This document shows, in pieces, positions 17,486 to 25,196 of a stretch of 28,678 nucleotides of DNA. This DNA is from DASXIW01 sp036497785 (GTDB taxonomy: Bacteria; Pseudomonadota; Alphaproteobacteria; Acetobacterales; Acetobacteraceae). Below the pieces are notes generated by a model. The model was not told the origin of the DNA. It saw only the letters and a program-made list of their open reading frames with translations, and searched no databases. Position 1 is the stretch's first letter. Every line of letters begins with the position of its first letter. The stretch lies in contig DASXIW010000225.1 of the NCBI GenBank assembly GCA_036497785.1, positions 1 through 28,678 on the forward strand, written 5' to 3'. Both the position numbers and the translations under genes were made by a program.

Positions 17486-18219
17486 CTTGCCTCCCCCAAT
17501 GCGCGGGCATGCAGGTTGTATTCCGCCTCCGCCAGATCGGGCGGCGTGGACAGATGGAACCACAGCCCGTCATGCACCACGGCGCGCACCCGTCCCGCCG
17601 CGATGGCGTTGTCCCAGGCAAGGTTCATGTCGAACGGCGCCTCCGGCAGCTCGGCGGATGCGAGCAAGGCGGGATGGATCATCTGGATGCCCGCATAGAC
17701 ATAGGGAACGATCTCCCGCTCCTTCGGACGCCGCACCAGGCCCCAGGGATCCAGCGCGAAATCGCCCTGGCCGGTTTCGGCATGTACCTGGAAGCCGCGA
17801 TGCACAAGCAGCACCGCGTCGGCCGGCGCCATATCTCCGATTTCTTCCCAAGCCGCAACGATGCGCGTGAAGGTCGGCACCGGGCCGTCCAGCCAGAACG
17901 CGTCGCCATTCACCACGAAAAACGGTTCGGGACCCAGCACATCCAGCGCCGCGCGGATGCTGCCGCCGGTGCCCAGCAACGTGCTCTCGCGCCGCATCAC
18001 CAGGCGAGGTTCGCCGCCCCGTGCGGCCAGATGGGCGGCGATGCGGTCGGCCTGCCAATGCGTGTTGACCACCACCGTCGTCACCCCGGCATCGCGCAGC
18101 CGCTCCAGCGCATGATCGAGCAGGGTGCGGCCGCCCAATGGCAGCAGCGAGGTCGGCGTGTGGGTGTTCAGCGGGCGCATGCGCTCATCCAGCCCCGCCG
18201 CCAGCAACATCGCCTTCAT
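17482..18219 (-). CDS. murU: MurU-like sugar-1-phosphate nucleotidyltransferase with altered signature motif
   Basis: A 245-residue GT-A-fold nucleotidyltransferase. The N-terminus MKAMLLAAG, ERMRPL, LLGTGGSIRAAL and FFVVNGDAFWLDG match MurU (N-acetylmuramate-1-phosphate uridylyltransferase), which makes UDP-MurNAc in peptidoglycan recycling. Two signature positions differ. The family GxGxRMRP reads GLDERMRP here (Asp11 for Gly), and the family PKPL reads PTSL (Thr23-Ser24 for Lys-Pro). The ATG at 18217-18219 shares one base with the tsaE stop (TGATG). The gene overlaps addB by four bases. The kinase AmgK, which normally supplies the substrate and lies between tsaE and murU, is absent. Activity is therefore doubtful, or the substrate has changed. 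The open frame extends upstream only as a shadow of tsaE. Confidence 0.82.
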   Translation of the reverse strand: MKAMLLAAGLDERMRPLNTHTPTSLLPLGGRTLLDHALERLRDAGVTTVVVNTHWQADRIAAHLAARGGEPRLVMRRESTLLGTGGSIRAALDVLGPEPFFVVNGDAFWLDGPVPTFTRIVAAWEEIGDMAPADAVLLVHRGFQVHAETGQGDFALDPWGLVRRPKEREIVPYVYAGIQMIHPALLASAELPEAPFDMNLAWDNAIAAGRVRAVVHDGLWFHLSTPPDLAEAEYNLHARALGEAR

Positions 18220-18668
18220 CACAGCGCCTCGATCCGGTCTGGCCAGCCGCTCAGCAGCGCCTGCCGTGCGCAGCCGGGCTCCAGCCGCAGGGCGATGGTC
18301 AGGGCTGCTTGCGGCCGCAACGCACCCAGCCGGTCCGGCCACTCCACCAGGACAATATCGCGGCACGCCTCCTCCCAGCCCAGCTCTGCCAGGGCATCTG
18401 GTCCGTCGAGTCGCCACAGGTCGAAATGATGCACGGTTCCGCGCGGCGTGTCGTAGCTCTGCACCAGGGTGAAGCTGGGGCTGGGAACCTCCAGCGCCGC
18501 ATCGCCGCTGGCGGCACGCAGGAAGGCGCGGGCGAAGGCGCTCTTCCCCGCGCCGAGTTCGCCTTCCAGCAGAATGACGTCGCCCACGCGGACGCACGCG
18601 GCGACGGCGGCGGCAAGCGATTCGGTGGCGGACAGGTCAGCGAGGCGACGCGGGACGGGATCGGGCAT
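18219..18668 (-). CDS. tsaE: tRNA threonylcarbamoyladenosine biosynthesis ATPase TsaE
   Basis: A 149-residue ATPase (152 from an alternative GTG at 18675-18677). The P-loop GELGAGKS (about residues 36-43), SPSFTLVQSYD, HHFDLWRL and IVLVEWPDRL are the family motifs. TsaE works with TsaB and TsaD to make t6A37 in ANN-decoding tRNAs. No strong ribosome binding site precedes either start. It is the first gene of the compact tsaE-murU-addB-addA operon and shares one base with murU. A promoter should lie in 18669-18751, but none was recognised. Confidence 0.95.
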   Translation of the reverse strand: MPDPVPRRLADLSATESLAAAVAACVRVGDVILLEGELGAGKSAFARAFLRAASGDAALEVPSPSFTLVQSYDTPRGTVHHFDLWRLDGPDALAELGWEEACRDIVLVEWPDRLGALRPQAALTIALRLEPGCARQALLSGWPDRIEAL

Positions 18669-18751
18669 GACGCGCACTGTGCCGCAGCGTGGCGCGCCGT
18701 CACAACACCTTGACTTGCCGTGGAGCCTTGCCGGGGGCGAACCGGCCTTTC

Positions 18752-18787
18752 ACTGGAAGGCGGCACAGGCAGGCGCCGCCTTCCAGT
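18752..18787 (-). terminator. Strong hairpin downstream of the PEP-CTERM gene
   Basis: A perfect 13-pair stem (ACTGGAAGGCGGC / GCCGCCTTCCAGT) with a ten-base loop, 22 bases after the last codon of the PEP-CTERM reading frame. There is no T run. It separates that gene from tsaE and most likely ends its transcript or stabilises its 3' end. Confidence 0.6.
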
Positions 18788-18808
18788 CGAGGCCGGTGGC
18801 AGGAAATA

Positions 18809-19387
18809 TCAGGCTTTTGCGCGGCGGCGCGCGACGCCGAGACCGATCAGACCAACCCCAAGCAGCGCTATCGTGGCAGGTTCCAGGACAGGAGTTGGCC
18901 CCGCTCACCAATGTGAAGGTCGCCGCCACGGTTTCCGAATCTCCACCCCTGGGCGAGTCACCGCTGAAGCTCGGATTATTTAGGTTGACGTTCATCACAT
19001 ATCCCCCGGCGAGGGGAATATTCGTGCCGGTGGTCCCGGCGGCCCAAGTGAGACCAACGCTGGTGATAGGCCCCCCTGGACATGCAACGTGCCGGTTCCC
19101 AGGTCACCGGTGTTCCCGGTGCCAGGTAGAGTGAACGTAAAGCTGTCGGTCACCGTGAAATCGTAGGTGTTCGTCCCATTCCCCGGATCAGGTGTCAAGG
19201 ACAGAACGTTCAGCGCTGTCGAGCTCCCGACATTGAGGTTGAAGGTGAACGTGGTCAGCAGATTCGCTACCGTAATCACGTCAGAGGTGTCGCTTGGCGT
19301 AACTGTGGTCGAACCCGCGATTGGCATGGCGTTCGCGGCGCCCGCCAAAAGGAGCAAGGCGGCAAGGGAGACGGAAAGCGTGCGCAT
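18809..19387 (-). pseudogene. PEP-CTERM-type exported protein, broken by two frameshifts
   Basis: The first frame (start ATG at 19385-19387, AGGAG upstream) gives a signal peptide, MRTLSVSLAALLLLAGAANA, then a Thr/Ser/Asn-rich beta-type sequence. It runs out of register at six G residues (19071-19076) and would stop at 18995. The +1 frame continues sensibly (PITSVGLTWAAGTTGTN, then YVMNVNLNNPSFSG and ETVAATFTLVSG) to four G residues (18899-18902). Returning to the original frame there gives PTPVLEPATIALLGVGLIGLG and ARRRAKA: a C-terminal sorting signal of motif, transmembrane helix and Arg cluster. The motif reads LEP instead of PEP. The intact product would have about 192 residues, exported, cut by exosortase and probably linked to exopolysaccharide. 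It has a sigma54-like element upstream and a hairpin downstream. Either a recent pseudogene, a phase-variable gene, or two sequencing errors. Confidence 0.8.
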
Positions 19388-19690
19388 ATCGACTCCTGCT
19401 TATGATTGTTACAGCATCAAATTCGACATCAACGTTTGGTCCACGCAAGTTTAATGCCACTTCATAAATATGATAAAATTCAATGTGTTGCTTTTTTATT
19501 GCCACAGAATTCCTTCCCTCCTGTAAATATTTCCGACAACAATTTGTATTTTTGAGACGAACGGGGGACGCGCGGCGTACCTTCAGGCGGACGTTCTGTG
19601 CGCGCAAATCCAAACCGATCATGTTGCGATTTGGCAATCTTATGGTCGGGCGATTTCGCCCGCAGCGATATTGCTCTAACTTCCCGCGCC
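19388..19690. other. AT-rich intergenic region between the PEP-CTERM gene and the flavoprotein gene
   Basis: A 303-base divergent intergenic region, visibly richer in A and T than the rest of the window, especially 19400-19560. It contains the sigma54-like element for the minus-strand gene and a 14-base palindrome GGGCGA-TT-TCGCCC (19648-19661) 30 bases before the flavoprotein start. A minus-strand frame beginning GTG after AGGAGGGAAGGAATTCT (near 19500) is not convincing as a gene. Confidence 0.6.
19444..19459 (-). promoter_or_regulatory. Sigma54-type (-24/-12) promoter candidate
   Basis: On the minus strand TGGCATTAAACTTGCG fits the TGGCAC-N5-TTGCW consensus: invariant GG and GC exactly ten bases apart, five of six and four of five bases matching in the two boxes. 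It ends 57 bases before the PEP-CTERM start codon, leaving a leader of about 45 bases. PEP-CTERM genes in other bacteria are known to be RpoN-dependent through the PrsK/PrsR two-component system. Confidence 0.55.
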
Positions 19691-20704
19691 ATGACCGAGC
19701 ATATCGAAACCGACGTTGCCATTATCGGCGCCGGCCCTGTGGGGCTGTTCGCCGCCTTCGAGCTGGGCATGCTGAAGCTGCGCTGCGTGTTGATCGATGC
19801 GCTTGCCGAAACCGGTGGCCAATGCACGGCGCTGTATCCGGAAAAGCCGATCTACGACATCCCAGCCCACCCCTCCATCGAAGCCGGCGAGCTGATCGCG
19901 CGGCTCGAACGCCAGATCGCGCCCTTCGCCCCCGCGCGGCTGCTGGGGCGCCGGGTGGAAAGGCTGGAAGGGATCTCCGGCGATTTCACCCTCGGCACCG
20001 ATCTGGGCGATACGGTGCGCACCCGGGCAGTGATCCTGGCCGCCGGCGCCGGCGCCTTCGGGCCCAACCGCCCGCCGCTCGACCGCCTGCAGGACTACGA
20101 GGCGACAGGTGCCGTGCAGTACTATGTGCGGCGGCGCGAGGATTTGCGGGGCCGGCGCGTGGTGATCGCCGGTGGCGGCGATTCGGCGGTTGACTGGGCG
20201 CTGGCGTTGCGTGGCATCGCCGCCAGCATCCAGGTGGTGCATCGCCGGCCCAAATTCCGCGCCGCCCCCGAGACCGCCGCGCAGCTTGATGCCGCCGCCG
20301 CGCGCGGCGAGGTGGAAATGGTGATCCCGTACCAGTTGCATGGCCTGCACGGCGCCGCGGGACGGCTGGAGAGCGTGGAGGTCGCCGATCTCGATGGCGG
20401 CACGAAGCATCTGCCGGCCGATGTGCTGCTGCCGTTTTTCGGCCTGTCCATGGATCTGGGGCCCATCGCGGGCTGGGGCGTGGCGCTGGAACGTCATCAC
20501 GTCGCCGTGGCGCACGCCACCTGCCAGACCAGCATACCCGGCATATTCGCGATTGGCGATGTGGCTTCCTACGCCGGCAAGCTGAAGCTGATCCTGCAGG
20601 GGTTCAGCGAGGCGGCGATGGCCGCGCATGCGATCCACCCCATCGTTTTCCCCGACACCGCGCTGCATTTCGAGTATTCCACGACCAAGGGCGTACCTGC
20701 CTGA
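19691..20704 (+). CDS. Ferredoxin/flavodoxin-NADP+ reductase, thioredoxin-reductase-like type
   Basis: A 337-residue two-dinucleotide-binding flavoprotein. The FAD motif is GAGPVG (residues 13-18 region, VAIIGAGPVGLFAAFELGM), followed by ETGGQCTALYPEKPIYDIPA, the NADPH motif VIAGGGDSAVDWAL, the C-terminal FAIGDVASYAGKLKLILQGFSEAAMAAHAI, and the tail HFEYSTTKGVP. There is no CxxC between the two domains, which excludes thioredoxin reductase and fits the YumC/type-2 FNR group that passes electrons between NADPH and ferredoxin. The ATG at 19691 is the family start; the open frame begins 31 codons earlier. No tight operon partner is seen, so it is probably transcribed alone. Confidence 0.93.
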   Translation: MTEHIETDVAIIGAGPVGLFAAFELGMLKLRCVLIDALAETGGQCTALYPEKPIYDIPAHPSIEAGELIARLERQIAPFAPARLLGRRVERLEGISGDFTLGTDLGDTVRTRAVILAAGAGAFGPNRPPLDRLQDYEATGAVQYYVRRREDLRGRRVVIAGGGDSAVDWALALRGIAASIQVVHRRPKFRAAPETAAQLDAAAARGEVEMVIPYQLHGLHGAAGRLESVEVADLDGGTKHLPADVLLPFFGLSMDLGPIAGWGVALERHHVAVAHATCQTSIPGIFAIGDVASYAGKLKLILQGFSEAAMAAHAIHPIVFPDTALHFEYSTTKGVPA

Positions 20705-20816
20705 TTTCTCGTGCATTTGTATTGACCTGAGGCGGCTGAGGGCGAAATCCTCGGCATCGGTGTAGCGCCGTCGAACCGGGCCGCTCACCGCCAGCCAGAG
20801 GAGCCCCCAACTGCCG

Positions 20817-23048
20817 TTGCGCGTCCGTCCCGCCTTTGGCACTGGTCCATCGATCCGTGTGGTCAGGATCGCCGCCGTGTTGATGATGATGGCGGTGCTT
20901 GCCGCCGCGGCCGCGGTGATCGCACATAACCGCAAGCGCGAGGTCGATCAGGAAGCCCACGAGCTGCAATCCATCGGCGCGGCGCTGGCGGAGCAGACGG
21001 CCCGGGCGCTGCAAAGCGCGGAACTGGCGGTTGGCGACGTCGCCAGAAGTCTGGCGGCGGATGGGTTGAACTCACCCGAAGATCTGCCGCAGCGCGTCGA
21101 CGGCCCCGCATTCCATGACATGTTGCGCGGGCGGATCAGCGGCATGCCGCAGCTCGCCGCCATCTCCATTATCGGCGCGGACGGCAAGCTGCTCAATTTC
21201 TCCCGATCTCAGCCGGTGCCGTCGGTCGATGTGTCGGATCGCGACTATTTCCAAGCCCTGCGCGACAATCCATCGATGCAGGTTTTCCTGGGTGCGCCAG
21301 TCGAGAACCGCAGCACCGGGGCATGGACGATCTACGTCGCCCACCGCCTGAACGGGCCGGACCATCGCTTCATCGGCATGGCGCTCGGTGCCGTCGAACT
21401 CAGGTATTTCGAGAAATTCTACGGCGATGTCGATCTGGGCCAAGGCAGCTGCATCGCCATGTGGCGGCTGGACGGCGTGTTGCTGGCCCATTTCCCCATC
21501 GCCGGCGGCGTCGGGACCCAGCGCGAACCGGACGAAAATTTCAGCGATCTGGCGCCGGGCCGTCAACGCGTCGGCGTCGCGCAAGCCGCGTCGGGCCAGG
21601 CGCAGCGCCTGCTGGTGACCACCCGGCTGGTCGATGAGCCCATCGTCATCGGCGTGAGCCGCACGATGGAGGAGGTGCTGGCGGCTTGGCGGTCCGATTC
21701 GGCCGTCGTCGCCGCGGGGGCGGCTGCCTGCACGCTGGCGATCTTCGCCATCATGACGTTCCTGACCCGCCAGCTTCGTGCCTATGACACGCTCGCCATG
21801 GCACTGCGCGCCCGGGACAAAGCCGAGCGCGGAAGGCGGGATGCGGAGGCGCAATTGCTCCAGGCACAGAAGCTGGAGGCAATCGGGCGGGTGGCGGCGG
21901 GCGTGGCGCACGATTTCAACAACCTGCTGATGGTCGTGCTCAGCAACGCGGAGCTGCTCGGCGGCAGGCTGCGCGGCGATCCGCAATCCGAACGCCGGCT
22001 GGCCACGATCGGCCAGGCGGTTGAGCGCGGATCGACCCTGACCCAACAGATGCTGGCTTTTTCGCGCCAGCAGATCCTGCTGCCGGCGGCGCTCGACCTG
22101 AACGCCGCGCTGCGCTCCATCGAGGAATTGCTGCGCTCCAGCGTTGGTGGAACCGTTCGGTTCGAACTGCGGCTGGCGACCGCACTGTGGCCCGTGCATG
22201 CCGATCCCGGACAGGTGAAACACACCATCCTCAACCTGGCGATCAACGCGCGCGACGCCATGCCCGATGGTGGCGGCGTCGTCATCAGCACCGCCAACCG
22301 CACGCTGCGGCCGGGCGAGCAGGCCGGCCAGCTGAGCCCAGGTGACTACGTTGTCGTCACCGTCGCGGATACGGGAACCGGCATGACGGCGGAGGTGATG
22401 AATCGCGCCTTCGAACCCTTCTTCACCACCAAGGAGCGCGGCCAGGGATCCGGCCTCGGGCTGAGCCAGGTGTTCGGCTTCGTGCGACAGTCGCATGGCG
22501 ATGTGCTGCTCGACACGGCCCCGGGACTGGGCACGACGATCAGTATCATGCTGCCGCGCGTGCATGGCGGGACGGCATCCAAGGCAGGGCAGGAAGGCAG
22601 CCTGACGCCGGACGCCGCGTCCGAACGCCGCCGTCCGGTGGTGATGGTGGTGGACGACGACGATGCGGTGCGCGAGGCCGTGGTGAGCATGCTGGAGGAT
22701 CAGGCCATCGCCGTGGTGCAGGCCGATAGCGGCCAGGCCGCCCTGCGCATGCTGGGCAATGACCAGCGCGTGGGTCTGGTGCTGACCGATTTCGCTATGC
22801 CGGGCATGACCGGCGCGGAACTCGCGGTGCGCCTGCGCGAGGAAAATCCTCAATTGCCAGTGGTGTTTATGACTGGCTATGCCCGCCCGGAGCCATTGCT
22901 TTCGGAACGCTGGGTGCTGCGCAAACCATTCACGTCCCGCTTCCTGGCGGAAATGCTGAACGAGGTATTCGCGGTGCAGTTGCGCGGGCGTTCCGCAGAA
23001 TCGGGTTGGCCAGAATCGACCACGCCAGTCATGCCAGGGCGAAATTAA
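20817..23048 (+). CDS. Hybrid sensor histidine kinase with C-terminal receiver
   Basis: A 743-residue inner-membrane protein. TM1 lies at about residues 14-36. A periplasmic dCache-like sensor follows (about 40-295; contains DRDYFQALRD and IGVSRTMEEVL). TM2 is at about 300-322, then a coiled coil (335-358). HisKA has GRVAAGVAHDFNNLL with phospho-acceptor His365. HATPase boxes are NLAINARDAMP (N), VADTGTGM (G1), FEPFFTTKERGQGSGLGL (F and G2). The receiver (about 610-730) has VVDDDDAV, phospho-acceptor Asp658 in LTDFAMPGMTG, and the conserved KPF. Start TTG 20817 has GAGGAG 13 bases upstream, slightly distant. No response regulator with an output domain lies nearby, so it is an orphan; the signal is unknown, with small organic molecules typical for dCache. 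Confidence 0.95.
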   Translation: MRVRPAFGTGPSIRVVRIAAVLMMMAVLAAAAAVIAHNRKREVDQEAHELQSIGAALAEQTARALQSAELAVGDVARSLAADGLNSPEDLPQRVDGPAFHDMLRGRISGMPQLAAISIIGADGKLLNFSRSQPVPSVDVSDRDYFQALRDNPSMQVFLGAPVENRSTGAWTIYVAHRLNGPDHRFIGMALGAVELRYFEKFYGDVDLGQGSCIAMWRLDGVLLAHFPIAGGVGTQREPDENFSDLAPGRQRVGVAQAASGQAQRLLVTTRLVDEPIVIGVSRTMEEVLAAWRSDSAVVAAGAAACTLAIFAIMTFLTRQLRAYDTLAMALRARDKAERGRRDAEAQLLQAQKLEAIGRVAAGVAHDFNNLLMVVLSNAELLGGRLRGDPQSERRLATIGQAVERGSTLTQQMLAFSRQQILLPAALDLNAALRSIEELLRSSVGGTVRFELRLATALWPVHADPGQVKHTILNLAINARDAMPDGGGVVISTANRTLRPGEQAGQLSPGDYVVVTVADTGTGMTAEVMNRAFEPFFTTKERGQGSGLGLSQVFGFVRQSHGDVLLDTAPGLGTTISIMLPRVHGGTASKAGQEGSLTPDAASERRRPVVMVVDDDDAVREAVVSMLEDQAIAVVQADSGQAALRMLGNDQRVGLVLTDFAMPGMTGAELAVRLREENPQLPVVFMTGYARPEPLLSERWVLRKPFTSRFLAEMLNEVFAVQLRGRSAESGWPESTTPVMPGRN

Positions 23049-23227
23049 CGCCTATAAGAGCGTTCCGTTGCGCTGGTATGACGGTTGCGCGGCAGGTTGA
23101 TGATTTTGTTTCTGTCGAGAACATTAATCGTGGTTCATCTAATCTTCACGTGCGCGACGCGACGCGGCTCCTATTTGGTGCGACGACTGCAACGGGCTCG
23201 TAGATACATCGAAGGACGGCCGGCCGC

Positions 23228-24043
23228 ATGAACGCCATAACTGCTCGACCGGGTGAGCGCTACCGCACCATCTTCATTTCGGACGTTCATCTTGGCACGC
23301 GCGGATGCCGCAGCGAGTTCCTCACCGATTTCCTCAGCCGCGTCAGCTGTGACAACCTGTTTCTGGTCGGCGACATCATCGACGGATGGCGGCTGCGCAA
23401 ATCCTGGTACTGGGACGCGAGCCATGATGAGGTTCTGCGGCTGATCCTGCGCCATGCCCGGTCCGGCACCGAAGTGACCTATATCCACGGCAACCACGAC
23501 GAGATGTTCCGCGACTGGCTGCCTCTGGGACTTGAGATCGGCGGCATCAAGCTGCGCCAGGAAGCGGTCCACGTCACCGCCGATAACCGCCGCCTGCTGG
23601 TGATGCATGGCGACGAGTTCGACAGCGTGGTGCGCTACGCCAAGTTCCTCGCTTTGCTGGGCGACAGCGCCTACACGGCGGCCCTGGTGGTCAACCACTG
23701 GTTCAACTTGGTCCGCCGCCGCATGGGCTACCCTTACTGGTCGCTGTCCATGTGGCTGAAGCGCCAGGTGAAGGAGGCCGTGAAGGCTGTCGACCGGTTC
23801 GAGATGGCGCTGGCCGGCGAGGCTAAGCGGCGCGGCCTGGACGGCGTGGTGTGCGGCCACATCCACCATGCGGAAATGCGCGAGGTGAACGGCGTGCTGT
23901 ATCTGAACGATGGCGACTGGGTGGAAAGCTGCACCGCCCTGGTGGAGCACCATGACGGGCGGCTGGAACTGGTCGACTGGGCCGCGCTGAACCGGCTGTC
24001 GTTCATGGCGCCGCGCCGTGCCGGCGTGCCTCAACCCGCCTGA
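23228..24043 (+). CDS. PlcP-like metallophosphoesterase (LpxH-related fold)
   Basis: A 271-residue calcineurin-like phosphoesterase with all metal motifs: Asp19 and His21 (ISDVHLGTRGC), GDIIDGW (48-54), GNHDE (88-92), HGDEFD and GHIHH. Generic pipelines call this family UDP-2,3-diacylglucosamine diphosphatase. The ISDVHLGTRGC start, the YWSLSMWLKRQVKEAV segment and DWVESCTALVEHHDGR closely resemble the PlcP group, which in Sinorhizobium cleaves membrane phospholipids to diacylglycerol and phosphoalcohol under phosphate limitation. The glycosyltransferase gene 12 bases downstream matches the second half of the plcP-agt module. ATG at 23228 has GAAGGA upstream. An lpxH role in lipid A synthesis is the main alternative. 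Confidence 0.78.
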   Translation: MNAITARPGERYRTIFISDVHLGTRGCRSEFLTDFLSRVSCDNLFLVGDIIDGWRLRKSWYWDASHDEVLRLILRHARSGTEVTYIHGNHDEMFRDWLPLGLEIGGIKLRQEAVHVTADNRRLLVMHGDEFDSVVRYAKFLALLGDSAYTAALVVNHWFNLVRRRMGYPYWSLSMWLKRQVKEAVKAVDRFEMALAGEAKRRGLDGVVCGHIHHAEMREVNGVLYLNDGDWVESCTALVEHHDGRLELVDWAALNRLSFMAPRRAGVPQPA

Positions 24044-24055
24044 GCCCCCAAGCAC

Positions 24056-25147
24056 ATGCCGGACACCGGCTTGGCCGAGACGACCGGACACCGCTCAATC
24101 CTGCGGAGCATGGGTGATCAGCCCTGCCGGCTGCTGATTATCTCCGATGCCTGGCTGCCGCAAGTCAACGGCGTGGTTCGCACTTTGCAAACGGTGGCTG
24201 CGGAGTTGACGGCAATGGGCCACCAGGTCGAGGTGATCGGGCCCGATCGGTTTCGCACCCTGCCCTGCCCCACCTATCCCGATATCCGGCTGTCGCTGTT
24301 CGCCACAGGCAGGCTGGGGCGGATGATCGAGGCCAGCGCCCCGGATGCGTTGCATATCGCCACCGAAGGCCCGCTCGGCCAGGCGGCGTGGCGCTGGGCC
24401 ATGAAGCGCGGCTGTGCTTTCACCACGGCTTTCCACACACGCTTCCCCGAATATGTCCAGGCCCGCATCGGACTGCCGACTGGCCTGCTCTATGCCTGGC
24501 TACGCCGATTCCATGGCCGTGGCCAGGGCATGATGGTGGCCACCCCCAGCCTGCGGGCGGAACTTGCCGCACGCGGCTTTCGGAATGTCCGCCACTGGTC
24601 GCGCGGCGTCGATCTCGAGCTGTTCCGGCCCGAACCGATCCCCGAGTTGCGCGAGCACTGGGATCTGCCGCGGCCGATCTTCGCCTATGTCGGCCGCGTT
24701 GCCGTGGAGAAGAATATCGGTGCCTTTCTCGATCTCGAGCTGCCCGGATCGAAACTCGTCGTTGGCGGCGGTCCGCTGCTCTCCTCGCTGCAGCGGCGCT
24801 ATCCCAAGGTGCGCTTCACCGGCCCGCTGCACGGCACGGCCCTCGCGCGTGCCTATGCCGGCGTGGACGTGTTCGTGTTTCCCAGCCTCACCGACACGTT
24901 CGGCCTGGTGATTCTGGAAGCCCTGGCCAGCGGAACGCCGGTGGCGGCCTATCCCGTGACCGGCCCGATGGACGTGCTCGCCGGATCCACCGGGGCGATC
25001 GGGGCGGTGGATCGCGATCTGCGTGTTGCCGCCTTGCGGGCGCTGGATGGCGATCGCGCCGCCTGCCGCGTCCATGCCGAACGTTTCAGCTGGCGGACCT
25101 GCGCGGAGAATTTTCTGTCCAATCTGGTGCCGCTCGGCGGTCATTAA
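24056..25147 (+). CDS. GT4 glycosyltransferase, Agt-like (glycolipid synthesis)
   Basis: A 363-residue GT-B glycosyltransferase. The N-terminal domain has LLIISDAWLPQVNGVVRTL and TAFHTRFPEYV. The C-terminal nucleotide-sugar domain has FAYVGRVAVEKN, KLVVGGGP and the E-x7-E motif in DTFGLVILEALASGTPVAAYPVTGP. This matches the Agt family that glycosylates diacylglycerol to glucosyl- or glucuronosyl-diacylglycerol, replacing phospholipids when phosphate is short. It begins 12 bases after the PlcP-like gene. The start could be ATG 24056 or ATG 24110, since residues 1-18 are not conserved-looking. The donor sugar cannot be read from sequence. No membrane helix; peripheral membrane attachment is expected. 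Confidence 0.85.
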   Translation: MPDTGLAETTGHRSILRSMGDQPCRLLIISDAWLPQVNGVVRTLQTVAAELTAMGHQVEVIGPDRFRTLPCPTYPDIRLSLFATGRLGRMIEASAPDALHIATEGPLGQAAWRWAMKRGCAFTTAFHTRFPEYVQARIGLPTGLLYAWLRRFHGRGQGMMVATPSLRAELAARGFRNVRHWSRGVDLELFRPEPIPELREHWDLPRPIFAYVGRVAVEKNIGAFLDLELPGSKLVVGGGPLLSSLQRRYPKVRFTGPLHGTALARAYAGVDVFVFPSLTDTFGLVILEALASGTPVAAYPVTGPMDVLAGSTGAIGAVDRDLRVAALRALDGDRAACRVHAERFSWRTCAENFLSNLVPLGGH

Positions 25148-25196
25148 CAGTCGAAACAGACTTCCGCCCGGCGCTCGCAAGGACGATGCTAGGCGC

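Noticed and set aside
12789..17870. Several 400-640-codon plus-strand open frames opposite addA, addB and murU
   Set aside because: They mirror the codon pattern of the minus-strand genes, which have clear helicase/nuclease motifs and coupled overlaps.
19281..19502. A minus-strand frame starting GTG after AGGAGGGAAGGAATTCT upstream of the PEP-CTERM gene
   Set aside because: It overlaps the PEP-CTERM gene out of frame, its tail is Arg-rich shadow sequence, and it would span the sigma54-like element.
23050..23066. AACGC...GCGTT inverted repeat just after the hybrid kinase
   Set aside because: A five-pair stem with an eight-base loop and no T run is too weak to call a terminator.
23078..23095. 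A Pho-box-like pair (ATGACGG-N4-GCGGCAG) upstream of the plcP-like gene
   Set aside because: Only about 10 of 14 positions match an inverted PhoB half-site pair and it lies about 130 bases from the start codon; too weak to claim, though it would fit the predicted phosphate response.
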